Assembly: GCA_018821985.1 (NCBI GenBank) | Contig: JAHJKP010000032.1 | Coordinates: forward strand, 238,745-302,744 | DNA from: Pseudomonadota bacterium | GTDB taxonomy: Bacteria > Desulfobacterota > Desulfobulbia > Desulfobulbales > Desulfocapsaceae | Reading direction: 5' to 3' | Length of the DNA stretch: 64,000 nucleotides | Shown: positions 9,858 to 18,121 of the stretch, in pieces | Layout of the letters: every line of letters begins with the position of its first letter | Position numbering within the stretch: the first letter of the stretch is position 1 | The notes under the pieces: model-generated | What the model saw: the letters and a program-made list of their open reading frames with translations, nothing else | What the model was told of the DNA's origin: nothing | Databases searched by the model: none | Translations under genes and position numbers: made by a program

Positions 9858-10133
9858 ATGAATTCCTGGTATGTCTATATCGTCCAGTGCGATGACAACA
9901 GTCTTTATACCGGTATCACCAAAGACCTTGAAAAACGTATTCTGGAACATAACTCCGGACCGAAGGGCGCTAAATATACGAGATCACGCCGACCTGTTTC
10001 ACTTGTTTATAGCGAAGAGGCAACATCCAGATCTGCCGCGAGCTGTCGTGAATACATTATTAAAAAGCTCGACATATCCCGGAAACGCCAACTGGTGAAG
10101 CAACATGACACACAGGACAGGGATCAGCCATGA
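9858..10133 (+). CDS. GIY-YIG nuclease-superfamily protein (YhbQ/UPF0213 type)
   Basis: A 91-residue protein consisting only of a GIY-YIG domain: WYVYIVQCDDNSLYTGITKDLEKRILEHN contains the paired aromatic motifs, cut here to the key elements YVY and YTG, plus the conserved Arg. The later KYTRSRRPVSLVY segment is typical of the UPF0213 family. The start at 9858 gives the standard family N-terminus (MNSWYVYIV). A longer in-frame extension would overlap the upstream gene. The stop overlaps the pilR-like gene by 4 bp (ATGA), so it is translated upstream of a response regulator. The role of this family is poorly defined (DNA repair or nuclease activity has been suggested). Confidence 0.88.
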   Translation: MNSWYVYIVQCDDNSLYTGITKDLEKRILEHNSGPKGAKYTRSRRPVSLVYSEEATSRSAASCREYIIKKLDISRKRQLVKQHDTQDRDQP

Positions 10134-11509
10134 TATCAATCCTGATTGTTGATGATGAACAGAGCATGCGGGATTTTCTTGAGATCCTGCTGCAGAAAGA
10201 AGGGTATCAAGTCGAAACAAGAGGTGATGGCGCAGCTGCGCTCCGCTGCCTGGAGGAAAACAGCTTCGATCTTGTCATCAGCGATATCCGCATGCCCGGC
10301 ATCGACGGTCTTGATCTGCTGCACAGCATCAAAGGAAAGTATCCGACTTTACCCGTGATCCTGATCACCGCCTTTGTCTCCCCGGACGATGCTGTTTCCG
10401 CCATGAAAGACGGAGCCTTTGATTATATCAGCAAGCCGTTCAATGTGGCAGAGATCAAGAGCATTATCCGCTCAGCCACTGCCCGTAACAAAACCGAATC
10501 TCCTGGCCCATCTGCCGCCGACGCCTTTCCTGGTATCATTGGCAAGAGTCAGGAGATGGTTAAGATCTTCGACCTGATCCAGCGCGTTGCCCCGACACCT
10601 GCCAATGTCATTATCTATGGCGAGTCAGGCACCGGCAAGGAGCTTGTTGCCCAGGCAATCCACCAACACAGCAAGGTGGCCGACCATCCCTTTGTGCCGA
10701 TCACCTGCAGCGCCATCCCTGAAGACCTCATGGAAAGTGAGCTCTTCGGCCATGTCAGAGGATCCTTCACCGGGGCCATCAACGACAAGTCTGGTCTTTT
10801 CCAACTGGCCAACAACGGCACGGCCTTTCTTGATGAAATCGGCGAACTGACCCCTATTATTCAGACCAAGCTGCTCAGGGTCCTTCAGGAACGAGAGGTC
10901 AAACCCGTAGGCTCAACCAAGATTGAACGGGTGAATGTCCGTATTATCGCAGCCACCAATCGTGTACTTGAAGAGGAGATCATCGCCGGACGTTTCCGCG
11001 AAGATCTTTTCTATCGCCTGGCGGTGGTGCCCATTCGCATGCCCCCTCTACGTGAACGCAAGGGCGACGTGCCGCTGCTGGTGAACCATTTTCTGCAAAA
11101 ACATTCTAGATTACTGGGGAAAGAGGTCCAAGAGATCTCCTCTTACGGAATGCAGGTTCTTATGGATTACGACTTCCCCGGAAATGTTCGTGAACTTGAG
11201 AACATCATTGAACGAGGGGTTGCACTCGAAAACTCCAACATTATCCTACCGGAAAGTCTGACCCTTTCCGCGCACCGATCAGAGAAGAGAAACAAAAGCG
11301 AGGCCGATCCCCTGTTTCAGGCTGTGGCCAGCAAGGAAGAACTCTTTGAGCGAGGCCTTGAAGAGGTTATCAATGACCTTGAAAAAAGAATTATCAGTTT
11401 TGCCCTGGAAAAAAGCAGTCACTCCAAGATGCGGGCAGCAGAACTGTTGCGCATCAGTTTTCGTTCTTTACGCTATAAGGTCAAAAAATATGGCATTGAA
11501 GACATGTAA
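10130..11509 (+). CDS. pilR: Sigma-54-dependent response regulator, PilR-like (NtrC family)
   Basis: Activates sigma-54 promoters when phosphorylated. The N-terminal receiver (residues 1-120) has DD at 8-9, phosphoacceptor D52 (ISDIRMPG) and K at about 104. The AAA+ domain has Walker A GESGTGKE, Walker B GTAFLDEIG and the sigma-54 contact loop as GSFTGA rather than the usual GAFTGA. The C-terminal Fis-type helix-turn-helix reads AAELLRISFRSLRYKVKKYGI, close to the PilR consensus. The adjacent gene encodes a membrane histidine kinase of PilS type, which supports pilus regulation. The gene order here is regulator first. No pilin gene is in the window, so the pili target is inferred. Confidence 0.85.
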   Translation: MISILIVDDEQSMRDFLEILLQKEGYQVETRGDGAAALRCLEENSFDLVISDIRMPGIDGLDLLHSIKGKYPTLPVILITAFVSPDDAVSAMKDGAFDYISKPFNVAEIKSIIRSATARNKTESPGPSAADAFPGIIGKSQEMVKIFDLIQRVAPTPANVIIYGESGTGKELVAQAIHQHSKVADHPFVPITCSAIPEDLMESELFGHVRGSFTGAINDKSGLFQLANNGTAFLDEIGELTPIIQTKLLRVLQEREVKPVGSTKIERVNVRIIAATNRVLEEEIIAGRFREDLFYRLAVVPIRMPPLRERKGDVPLLVNHFLQKHSRLLGKEVQEISSYGMQVLMDYDFPGNVRELENIIERGVALENSNIILPESLTLSAHRSEKRNKSEADPLFQAVASKEELFERGLEEVINDLEKRIISFALEKSSHSKMRAAELLRISFRSLRYKVKKYGIEDM

Positions 11510-11556
11510 ACAGGTCGCATAATCATATATTCGAGATCTCCACCTGAGCAGGTATC

Positions 11557-13272
11557 ATGGATTTCAAGACCTTCATCACCAGGACCCACCAAACGGAGAG
11601 CGCCCCAGACAACTTACTGAAAGGTCAGCTGTTATGGATGCTCCTGCTCAGGGTCATTCTCTATACCCTGCTCCTGGGAATCAGTGCCTTTCTCCAGAGC
11701 AATCAGCTTGAGATTGTCCTGCCACCGTACCACTGGCTCCTTTTTTTTATCTGCTGTGTATACCTCTCAACCATCGGCTCAGCTTTTTTCCTGCTTACCA
11801 GTAAGAATGAGCTTCACCATTTTGCTTTCATCCAGAACCAGCTTGATATCTTCCTGGTCAGCCTCCTTGTTTATTCCACTGGTTCCTCACACTCAGCATT
11901 TTCACCTCTCTACTTTTTCCCCATTATTGCCGGGGGCCTGATTCTTCTTCGTAAAGGCGGCCTGGTAGCTGCAGCTGCGGCAAGCCTGCAATACGGTCTG
12001 ATCCTTGGGCTTGAACAGATGAAAATCATTCCTGCCTTTCTCAACCGCTACGAGTTTTTTAAAGAGCAGAATCTTTTCACCAGTATCAACCATTTTGCCG
12101 TATTAGGCCTGACCTTTTTTCTGGCCGCTATCCTTAGTGGTATATTTGCGCGCCGCCTACTCAAGACCGAGGCTGCGCTTTCTGATACGGTCAGAAGCTT
12201 TGACAGCCTCTCCCTTCTCTATAAGCAGATTTTTGATGATATCGCCACCGGCATTATCACCATCGATGACAGCAACCGAATTACCTCGGCCAACAATGCT
12301 ATTGGCCGTATTACCGGTTACTCTCCAACCGATCTTCCAGGACAGATACTTTTTCAAGTATTTCCAACCCTGGACCTGGACAACAAAGGATCACGTCTCA
12401 CTGCGGATCTCTTGCGCCACGATGGAATAGAAATCAGGGTAGGTTATTCCTGTGCCAAACTGCAACTCCCTGTAGAAAGTGCACTTCATAAACATGAGAA
12501 GCCTCAGTGTCAGAACTGCAGAGTTCTGACCATTCAAGATATCAGTGAGGTAGAACGTCTGGAACAGCAGATGCGTCAGGCTGAAAAACTGGCCGCAATA
12601 GGACGAATCAGCGCCGGAATTGCCCATGATTTCAGAAATCCGCTCACCGCCATCTCAGGCTCTGCCCAAATCCTGAGCAATGAGTTTTCCCTGCACGATT
12701 CCCCTGAGCAACGAACCAACCGGGCGCTCATCAATATTATTCTGCGCGAATCAAACCGTCTGACCCACACTATTTCCGATTTTCTTAAATTCGCCAAACC
12801 GGAGACAACAGAGCGTGAATGGTTTTCCCTGAAAAAATGTCTGGCTGAAGTCCTTCAGGTCACTCAGGCGGATCCCTTATGGCCAGTCACTTGTAAATTC
12901 CAGATCAAAATAGATCCCAGATATTCACTCTGGGCTGACCAGCACCAGATCTTCACTGTTCTCAACCATCTGATTCAAAACGCCCTGCCCTTCTGTCCAC
13001 ACGGCGCAGAGCTGATCAAAATTGAAGCGGAAGAGCTGAATCTTTCCGAGAATCAGGGGGAAATCATCCTGCGGGTTGGTGATAACGGAACAGGCATTGA
13101 AGAAGAAAACATGGACAAGATCTTCGAGCCTTTTTTCACTAATCGGGTCGATGGAACCGGGCTTGGATTGGCCATTGTCAAACAGATAGTCATGGCTCAT
13201 CATGGCAGCATTGAGGTGGGACAATCAGAGCTTGGCGGTGCCCTGTTCACCGTGCACCTGCCCCTGCCCTGA
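11557..13272 (+). CDS. pilS: Membrane histidine kinase, PilS-like
   Basis: Partner kinase of the preceding regulator. The N-terminal 200 residues hold about six hydrophobic segments (for example MLLLRVILYTLLLGISAFL and WLLFFICCVYLSTIGSAFFLL) with no large periplasmic loop, as in PilS. A PAS domain follows (residues 220-330, IFDDIATGIITIDDSNRITSAN), containing the unusual segment HEKPQCQNCR. The HisKA domain has H357 in GIAHDFRNPLTAISG. The HATPase domain has the N box (LNHLIQNA), G1 DNGTGIEEENMDKIFEPFF and G2 GTGLGLAI. It lies 47 bp downstream of pilR. The PilS assignment rests on architecture and the pair. Other sensory roles are possible. Confidence 0.82.
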   Translation: MDFKTFITRTHQTESAPDNLLKGQLLWMLLLRVILYTLLLGISAFLQSNQLEIVLPPYHWLLFFICCVYLSTIGSAFFLLTSKNELHHFAFIQNQLDIFLVSLLVYSTGSSHSAFSPLYFFPIIAGGLILLRKGGLVAAAAASLQYGLILGLEQMKIIPAFLNRYEFFKEQNLFTSINHFAVLGLTFFLAAILSGIFARRLLKTEAALSDTVRSFDSLSLLYKQIFDDIATGIITIDDSNRITSANNAIGRITGYSPTDLPGQILFQVFPTLDLDNKGSRLTADLLRHDGIEIRVGYSCAKLQLPVESALHKHEKPQCQNCRVLTIQDISEVERLEQQMRQAEKLAAIGRISAGIAHDFRNPLTAISGSAQILSNEFSLHDSPEQRTNRALINIILRESNRLTHTISDFLKFAKPETTEREWFSLKKCLAEVLQVTQADPLWPVTCKFQIKIDPRYSLWADQHQIFTVLNHLIQNALPFCPHGAELIKIEAEELNLSENQGEIILRVGDNGTGIEEENMDKIFEPFFTNRVDGTGLGLAIVKQIVMAHHGSIEVGQSELGGALFTVHLPLP

Positions 13273-13347
13273 TCATATTTCCACAAAACTTCCCGTAATT
13301 CTCAATATCCCTTCAAACAAGCACAAAAGGTTTATAAACATAATTCT

Positions 13348-14154
13348 ATGCCGCTTATCCTCATTACCAATGACGATGGAATCCATAGCCCAGGTCTCCA
13401 GATTCTCGCATCCGCCCTTCGTCCCTTAGCGCATTGTGTAGTTGTCGCTCCCGATCGGGACAATTCTGCAGTATCGCACTCACTGACCATGAATCGTCCC
13501 TTGAAGGTCACCAAGGTTCAGGACAATCTCTATTCCCTGGACGGCACCCCCACCGACTGCGTGGCCATTGGTTTAAAGAAAATTTTGGAGCATCCACCAG
13601 ATCTTCTGGTCTCAGGGATCAATCCCGGTCCCAATCTGGGAGATGACATTGCCTATTCAGGCACAGTGTCCGCGGCAGTGGAAGGAACCATGTACGGGAT
13701 TCCATCCCTGGCGGTCTCCCTGGCAGGAAGTCACCCTTATGATTTTACTATTGCCGGACAGGTGGCCGCCTGGCTTGCCGTAATCATCATGGAACAGGGT
13801 TTGCCCGAAAACACCCTTCTCAATGCCAATGTCCCGGCAATCGAGACAATACGCGGGGTGAAGGTTACCCGCCAGGGACGAAGGCTCTGGGAAAATGCCA
13901 TTCAAGAGACATTTGACCCATGGGGACGTAAACATTACTGGATAGGTGGCGGTACGCCTCATCTGGATCCGGACGAGGATACTGACGCAAACGCCATCAA
14001 TGCCGGCTATATCTCAGTCACTCCGATTCATCTTGATCTGACCAATCACGCTGGATTGGATTATCTAAAAAACAAATGCGAGCTGGAACGAAAGAGTGAC
14101 AGGGTGGAATGGGAATGGCAAACAGACTTTCAAAAGGCCAGAAAGGCGAAATAA
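13348..14154 (+). CDS. surE: 5'/3'-nucleotidase SurE
   Basis: Metal-dependent phosphatase acting on nucleoside 5'- and 3'-monophosphates and short polyphosphates in the cytoplasm. The N-terminus ILITNDDGIHSPGL supplies the metal-binding D9 and D10. VVAPDRDNSAVSHSLT supplies the Ser and Asn, and VSGINPGPNLGDDIAYSGTVSAA the third conserved block (key residues Asn and Ser/Gly). The substrate-strand LDGTPTDCVAIG is intact. Length (268 residues) is normal. It follows pilS by 75 bp on the same strand. A GC-poor spacer with a large hairpin follows the stop. Confidence 0.97.
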   Translation: MPLILITNDDGIHSPGLQILASALRPLAHCVVVAPDRDNSAVSHSLTMNRPLKVTKVQDNLYSLDGTPTDCVAIGLKKILEHPPDLLVSGINPGPNLGDDIAYSGTVSAAVEGTMYGIPSLAVSLAGSHPYDFTIAGQVAAWLAVIIMEQGLPENTLLNANVPAIETIRGVKVTRQGRRLWENAIQETFDPWGRKHYWIGGGTPHLDPDEDTDANAINAGYISVTPIHLDLTNHAGLDYLKNKCELERKSDRVEWEWQTDFQKARKAK

Positions 14155-14256
14155 ACTCAACTCAGAACCGTTATTTGCTGGAAAATTGGAAAAATAGTCT
14201 CAAAATCATGTAGCCGGAACTGACTGGACAGGTTTTCTTGCGACTTGCCGGATCAA

Positions 14257-14306
14257 TTTCAACCCATAGATCCAAGGCCCACAACCCTTGGATATATGGG
14301 TTGAAA
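14257..14306. repeat. Long near-perfect inverted repeat (21-bp arms, 8-nt loop)
   Basis: The left arm 14257-14277 (TTTCAACCCATAGATCCAAG, then G) pairs with the right arm 14286-14306 with one mismatch in 21, across the loop CCCACAAC. It sits about 100 bp after surE. Downstream on the plus strand is an A-run, not a T-run, and on the minus strand there is no U-tract, so it is not a standard intrinsic terminator. It could be a transcript-end hairpin, a REP-like element or a protein site. Confidence 0.75.
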
Positions 14307-14436
14307 AAAACTTCCTGAAAAAAATCAGGTGATTTGTGCAAAATATGATTTTTAGCACCACAGATATGACATCTTTCCGGCTTCCTGTATCAAAAATCCC
14401 TGCAAGACTCAGCTGGTCAAGATCTCAAACTGAATT

Positions 14437-14468
14437 TTTACATTTTCTATACCACAACGTGGTATAAT
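14437..14468 (+). promoter_or_regulatory. Promoter with palindromic operator upstream of the XRE/two-CW regulator
   Basis: A dyad with 8-bp arms TATACCAC and GTGGTATA around AAC occupies 14448-14466. It overlaps a perfect -10 hexamer TATAAT (14463-14468). A -35-like TTTACA lies at 14437-14442 with a long 20-bp spacer. The arrangement suggests that the helix-turn-helix protein encoded 65 bp downstream represses or remodels its own promoter. The spacer length resembles promoters that need activator-induced DNA distortion. The binding protein is an inference. Confidence 0.6.
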
Positions 14469-14532
14469 GTGTTAGCTTAACTTATTATTTATAAACCTCT
14501 CTGAGAGGTGGAATAATTAGCAGGAGTATATA

Positions 14533-14907
14533 ATGGAAAGCGAAGAATTTTTGAAGGCACGGAAATTATTAAACAAAACTCAGAAAGAAGTGGCCGAACT
14601 TTTGGGTGTCTCAATAAAAGCGGTCCACAGCTATGAACAAGGCTGGCGCAAAATTCCATCCCATGTGGAGCGGCAGATTTTTTTTCTACTCTCCAGAACC
14701 AGAACTAACAACAAAGTCCTTAAACCCTGCTGGATTGTAAAGAAATGTCCTCCCAAACGCCGCAAACATTGCCCGGCATGGGAATTTCAAGCAGGCAAAC
14801 TCTGCTGGTTCATAAACGGCACCATTTGTGAATGCAAGAGCCAACAAAACTGGCAGGAGAAGATAAAGATCTGCCGCTCATGCGAAGTATTAGCGGACTT
14901 GCTTTAA
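14533..14907 (+). CDS. XRE-type helix-turn-helix protein with cysteine-rich two-CW-like domain
   Basis: A 124-residue putative transcription factor. Residues 4-55 form a Cro/CI-type helix-turn-helix (ARKLLNKTQKEVAELLGVS, then KAVHSYEQGWRKIP). Residues 62-120 contain eight cysteines at 66, 72, 80, 91, 99, 101, 114 and 117, with two Cys-Trp pairs (CW at 66-67 and 91-92). This spacing matches the small two-CW domains common in anaerobic Deltaproteobacteria. The cysteines could bind a metal or Fe-S centre or sense thiol/sulfide redox state (inference). The strong dyad at its promoter and the following sulfur amino-acid operon (metY 88 bp downstream) suggest autoregulation and control of sulfur assimilation. 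The ribosome site AGGAG precedes the start. Confidence 0.8.
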   Translation: MESEEFLKARKLLNKTQKEVAELLGVSIKAVHSYEQGWRKIPSHVERQIFFLLSRTRTNNKVLKPCWIVKKCPPKRRKHCPAWEFQAGKLCWFINGTICECKSQQNWQEKIKICRSCEVLADLL

Positions 14908-14995
14908 TCTCCGTGTGTTATGAAACAATATAGCTTAACAATTTTATTACCCGTCAACTCTTTCATGTAAACTGACACCACCAAGGGGGTCTGCA

Positions 14996-16252
14996 ATGTC
15001 GTCTGCAAAATATCAGGATTTCCGGACCAGAGTCATCCACGAATGCCAATCTCCAGCCGACTGGGAGGGAGCGACCCTACCTCCTATTTACCAATCCGCC
15101 GCCAATCTTCATCCGACTGCCGAAAACCTGAGCGACACCTTTGGCGGCAAGACTGGCGACCATATCTATATGCGCCTCACCAACCCTACCAACAAGGTGC
15201 TCGAGCAAAAACTCACCTCCCTGGAGGGTGGCGCCGGGGCGGTGGTTACCTCTTCGGGCATGGCAGCCATTACCAATGCCTGCATGGCCTTGTTGCGGGC
15301 CGGTGATGAATTCGTCACCGGCAATTCCCTTTTCATGTCAACCTATGTTTTGTTTGCCAACATTTTCAAAAAGTATGCTATCACCGTCCGGATGGTCGAA
15401 TCAAACAATCTGGCAGCGATTGAAGAGGCAATCAACGACAAAACCAGATTTATTTACCTGGAGACCATCGGTAACCCCAAAATGGACGTGCCGGACTTGG
15501 CCAAAGCGGCGGAAATCGCCCACCGCCACAGCCTGCCGCTGCTGGTCGACAGCACCCTGGCTACCCCCTATCTATGCCGGCCGATCGAGCTGGGGGCGGA
15601 TATTGTTATTCACTCGACCACCAAGTATTTCAGTGGCCACGGCGACGCCACCGGCGGCGTGGTAATCGACAGCGGCACCTTCAACTGGCAAAGCGACCGT
15701 TTTCCAGACTTCAAACCCTTTATCGACCGCAAAGGCCCTCTGGCCTACCTCGACAAGGTCTGGCGGGAACATCACATAAATTTCGGCACCACGCAAGCGC
15801 CATTGCATTCCTACCTGACCATGTTGGGCCTGGACACCATGGCCCTCCGTATGGAAAGGCATCTGGCCAACGCCCAGGAGGTTGCCGAGTTTCTAAGTAA
15901 TCGGCCAGAGGTAAAATGGGTCCGTTATCCGGGCCTTAGCAACAGCCCTTCCCACCAGACGGCAGCTGCCCAGTTCAACGGCTTGGGATTCGGTGGAGTG
16001 CTGTCCTTCGGCCTTGCTGACCAGGCAACATGTTTCAAGTTCATCAACACCCTGAAATTGGCCTATAATCTGGCCAACCTTGGGGATTGCAAGACCCTGG
16101 TTATCCACCCATACTCATCCCAGTATCTGTCCTTCGATGAACCGACCCGCCAAAAGCTGTCGATCACTCCGGATCTGATCAGGCTGTCAGTCGGCATAGA
16201 AGCGGTTACTGACATCTGTGATGATCTTGGCCAAGCCCTCGACACCATCTGA
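14996..16252 (+). CDS. metY: O-acetylhomoserine sulfhydrylase
   Basis: PLP enzyme of the Cys/Met-metabolism family that makes homocysteine from O-acetylhomoserine and sulfide. The PLP lysine is K210 in IHSTTKYFSGHGD. The phosphate-binding SSGMAAI segment lies near residue 92, with YMRLTNPTNKVLE and YLETIGNPKMDVPDL as family markers. Length (418 residues) fits MetY rather than the shorter cystathionine synthases (about 380-400). The ribosome site AAGGGGG precedes the ATG. It is followed 12 bp later by metX, which makes its substrate, so direct sulfhydrylation is the expected route in this sulfide-rich anaerobe. No SAM riboswitch is visible in the 88-bp leader. Confidence 0.93.
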   Translation: MSSAKYQDFRTRVIHECQSPADWEGATLPPIYQSAANLHPTAENLSDTFGGKTGDHIYMRLTNPTNKVLEQKLTSLEGGAGAVVTSSGMAAITNACMALLRAGDEFVTGNSLFMSTYVLFANIFKKYAITVRMVESNNLAAIEEAINDKTRFIYLETIGNPKMDVPDLAKAAEIAHRHSLPLLVDSTLATPYLCRPIELGADIVIHSTTKYFSGHGDATGGVVIDSGTFNWQSDRFPDFKPFIDRKGPLAYLDKVWREHHINFGTTQAPLHSYLTMLGLDTMALRMERHLANAQEVAEFLSNRPEVKWVRYPGLSNSPSHQTAAAQFNGLGFGGVLSFGLADQATCFKFINTLKLAYNLANLGDCKTLVIHPYSSQYLSFDEPTRQKLSITPDLIRLSVGIEAVTDICDDLGQALDTI

Positions 16253-16264
16253 ACCGCACTCATC

Positions 16265-17443
16265 ATGAGCGACTATATCGAACACGATCACAACGGAATT
16301 TCCGTCGGCCTGGTCGAAAAGAAATTTTACACCTTGGCTGTGCCGCCCGATGAGCTGGTGCTGGCAAGCGGCGCCCGCCTCGGTCCGATCACGGTTGCTT
16401 ACGAAACCATGGGCACCCTCAATGGAGACAAGAGCAACGTCATACTGGTAACCCATGCCCTGTCCGGTGATTCCCACGTGGCTGGCTACTACTCCGCCGA
16501 CGACCCCAAACCGGGCTGGTGGGACACCATGGTCGGCCCCGGCAAGGGCATCGACACCGACAGATATTTCGTCATCTGCTCGAACGTTCTGGGCGGCTGT
16601 ATGGGCAGCACAGGGCCATCATCACCTAATCCCGCAACCGGCCGCCCATACGGACTCGACTTTCCAGTGGTGACCATCGGCGACATGGTCAAGGTCCAGA
16701 AGGCCCTGCTCGATCATCTCGGCATCACTAAACTGCTGGCTGTAGTCGGCGGCTCCATCGGCGGCATGCAGGTCCTTGAATGGGCCATCAGCTATCCGGA
16801 GATCGTCGCATCCGCGATTCTGATGGCCACCACCACCCGTCACTCCGCCCTGGCCATCGCCTTTAATGAGATCGGCCGCCAGGCCATCATGTCCGACCCC
16901 AATTTCAACAAGGGTGATTACTACAGCGGCCCAAAGCCTGATCTGGGTCTGGCCTTGGCCAGGATGGTCGGCCATGTCACTTATCTTTCCGATGAGGCCA
17001 TGCGCAGTAAATTCGGGCGGCGCCTCCAGGATCGTGATAATCTTGCTTTCGATTTTGAGGCCAATTTCCAGGTGGAGAGCTACCTGCGCTATCAGGGCTC
17101 CAAATTCGTCCAGCGCTTCGATGCCAATTCCTTTTTGTACATAACCAAAGCTGCCGACTATTTCGACGTCGGCCTCCAGCATGGCCAAGACTCTGAGGTC
17201 GAGGCCTTTGCCAAGGCGACAGCAAAAATATTAGTTATTTCATTTACTTCTGACTGGCTCTATCCCACCTACCAATCCCGCGATATGGTAAAAGCCATGA
17301 AGAAAAACGGGCTGGATGTGAGTTTTTGCGAGATCGAGGCAAAATGTGGCCATGATGCCTTCCTGCTCCCCAACGAGCGGCAAAGCACCCTGATCAATCG
17401 CTTCCTGAACCGAGTATCCGAAGAAGAACACGATGCGTTATGA
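16265..17443 (+). CDS. metX: Homoserine O-acetyltransferase
   Basis: Alpha/beta-hydrolase-fold acyltransferase that activates homoserine for methionine synthesis. The nucleophile elbow is GGSIGGMQ with S164. THALSGDSH forms the oxyanion region, and CSNVLGGCMGSTGPSS is the MetX signature. The catalytic Asp (about FTSDWLYP) and His (CGHDAFLL) follow near the C-terminus. Length (392 residues) is normal. Acetyl rather than succinyl donor use is assumed from the neighbouring metY, but MetX-fold enzymes can use either. It lies between metY and metW, overlapping metW by 11 bp. Confidence 0.94.
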   Translation: MSDYIEHDHNGISVGLVEKKFYTLAVPPDELVLASGARLGPITVAYETMGTLNGDKSNVILVTHALSGDSHVAGYYSADDPKPGWWDTMVGPGKGIDTDRYFVICSNVLGGCMGSTGPSSPNPATGRPYGLDFPVVTIGDMVKVQKALLDHLGITKLLAVVGGSIGGMQVLEWAISYPEIVASAILMATTTRHSALAIAFNEIGRQAIMSDPNFNKGDYYSGPKPDLGLALARMVGHVTYLSDEAMRSKFGRRLQDRDNLAFDFEANFQVESYLRYQGSKFVQRFDANSFLYITKAADYFDVGLQHGQDSEVEAFAKATAKILVISFTSDWLYPTYQSRDMVKAMKKNGLDVSFCEIEAKCGHDAFLLPNERQSTLINRFLNRVSEEEHDAL

Positions 17444-18059
17444 TTTGCAGATAATAGCCTCATGGATTGAACCCGGCAGCAGGGTTCTTGATCTTGGTTG
17501 CGGCGAAGGTGAGTTGCTCAGCTTTCTCAAAAGAGAGAAACGCGTCAAGGGAACCGGAATCGAAAGCTCCGAGGCCAAGGTCACAAAATGTATTGAAAAA
17601 GGGGTGCAGGTCCTTCAGGGCGATATCACCGAAGAGGTCCACGATTATCCGGACAACTCCTTTGATTATGTGATCCTCAGTCAGACCCTGCAGCAGGTCC
17701 TGGAACCGGATATATTGATAAAGGAGTTATTGCGGGTCGGGAAAAAGATCATCGTTTCCTTTCCAAATTTCAGTTACTGGTCCATCCGGCTGCAGATTCT
17801 CTTTTTCGGCTACGCTCCCAAAAACCGGCAACTGCCTTACGAGTGGTATAACACCCCTAATATCAGGATCATCACCATCAAAGATTTCCGCCGCTTTGTC
17901 AAGGAAACCGGCTGTGTGGTCATTAAGGAGGTGGATATCAACACCCACAACGATGACTTGCAGGGCAACATTATAAGTTTTCTGCCCAACCTGCGGGCGA
18001 CCTACGGAATATTCCTGGTCAGCCGCATAAACAGTACCCCCTCACATCCGAGCTTGTAG
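17433..18059 (+). CDS. metW: Methionine biosynthesis protein MetW (SAM-methyltransferase fold)
   Basis: Class I methyltransferase-like protein almost always paired with metX. It has VLDLGCGEGELL (SAM-binding motif I, residues 19-30), a conserved GIE segment for the acidic loop, and the MetW-specific LSQTLQQV and FPNFSYWSIRLQ...GYAPKNRQLPYEWYNTPNI blocks (key words PYEWY and TPNI). Length (208 residues) is typical. The start lies inside the end of metX, so the two are translationally coupled. Its partner role in homoserine acetylation has been proposed for the family. The reaction is not settled. Confidence 0.93.
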   Translation: MRYDLQIIASWIEPGSRVLDLGCGEGELLSFLKREKRVKGTGIESSEAKVTKCIEKGVQVLQGDITEEVHDYPDNSFDYVILSQTLQQVLEPDILIKELLRVGKKIIVSFPNFSYWSIRLQILFFGYAPKNRQLPYEWYNTPNIRIITIKDFRRFVKETGCVVIKEVDINTHNDDLQGNIISFLPNLRATYGIFLVSRINSTPSHPSL

Positions 18060-18121
18060 CGTTTCATGATAGTATGGACTGTAACAAGAAATCTCTTCAC
18101 CGTTTAAAGACAGGACCTAGA

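Noticed and set aside
14908..14995. SAM riboswitch before metY
   Set aside because: The 88-bp leader is too short and lacks recognisable SAM-I or SAM-II core elements.
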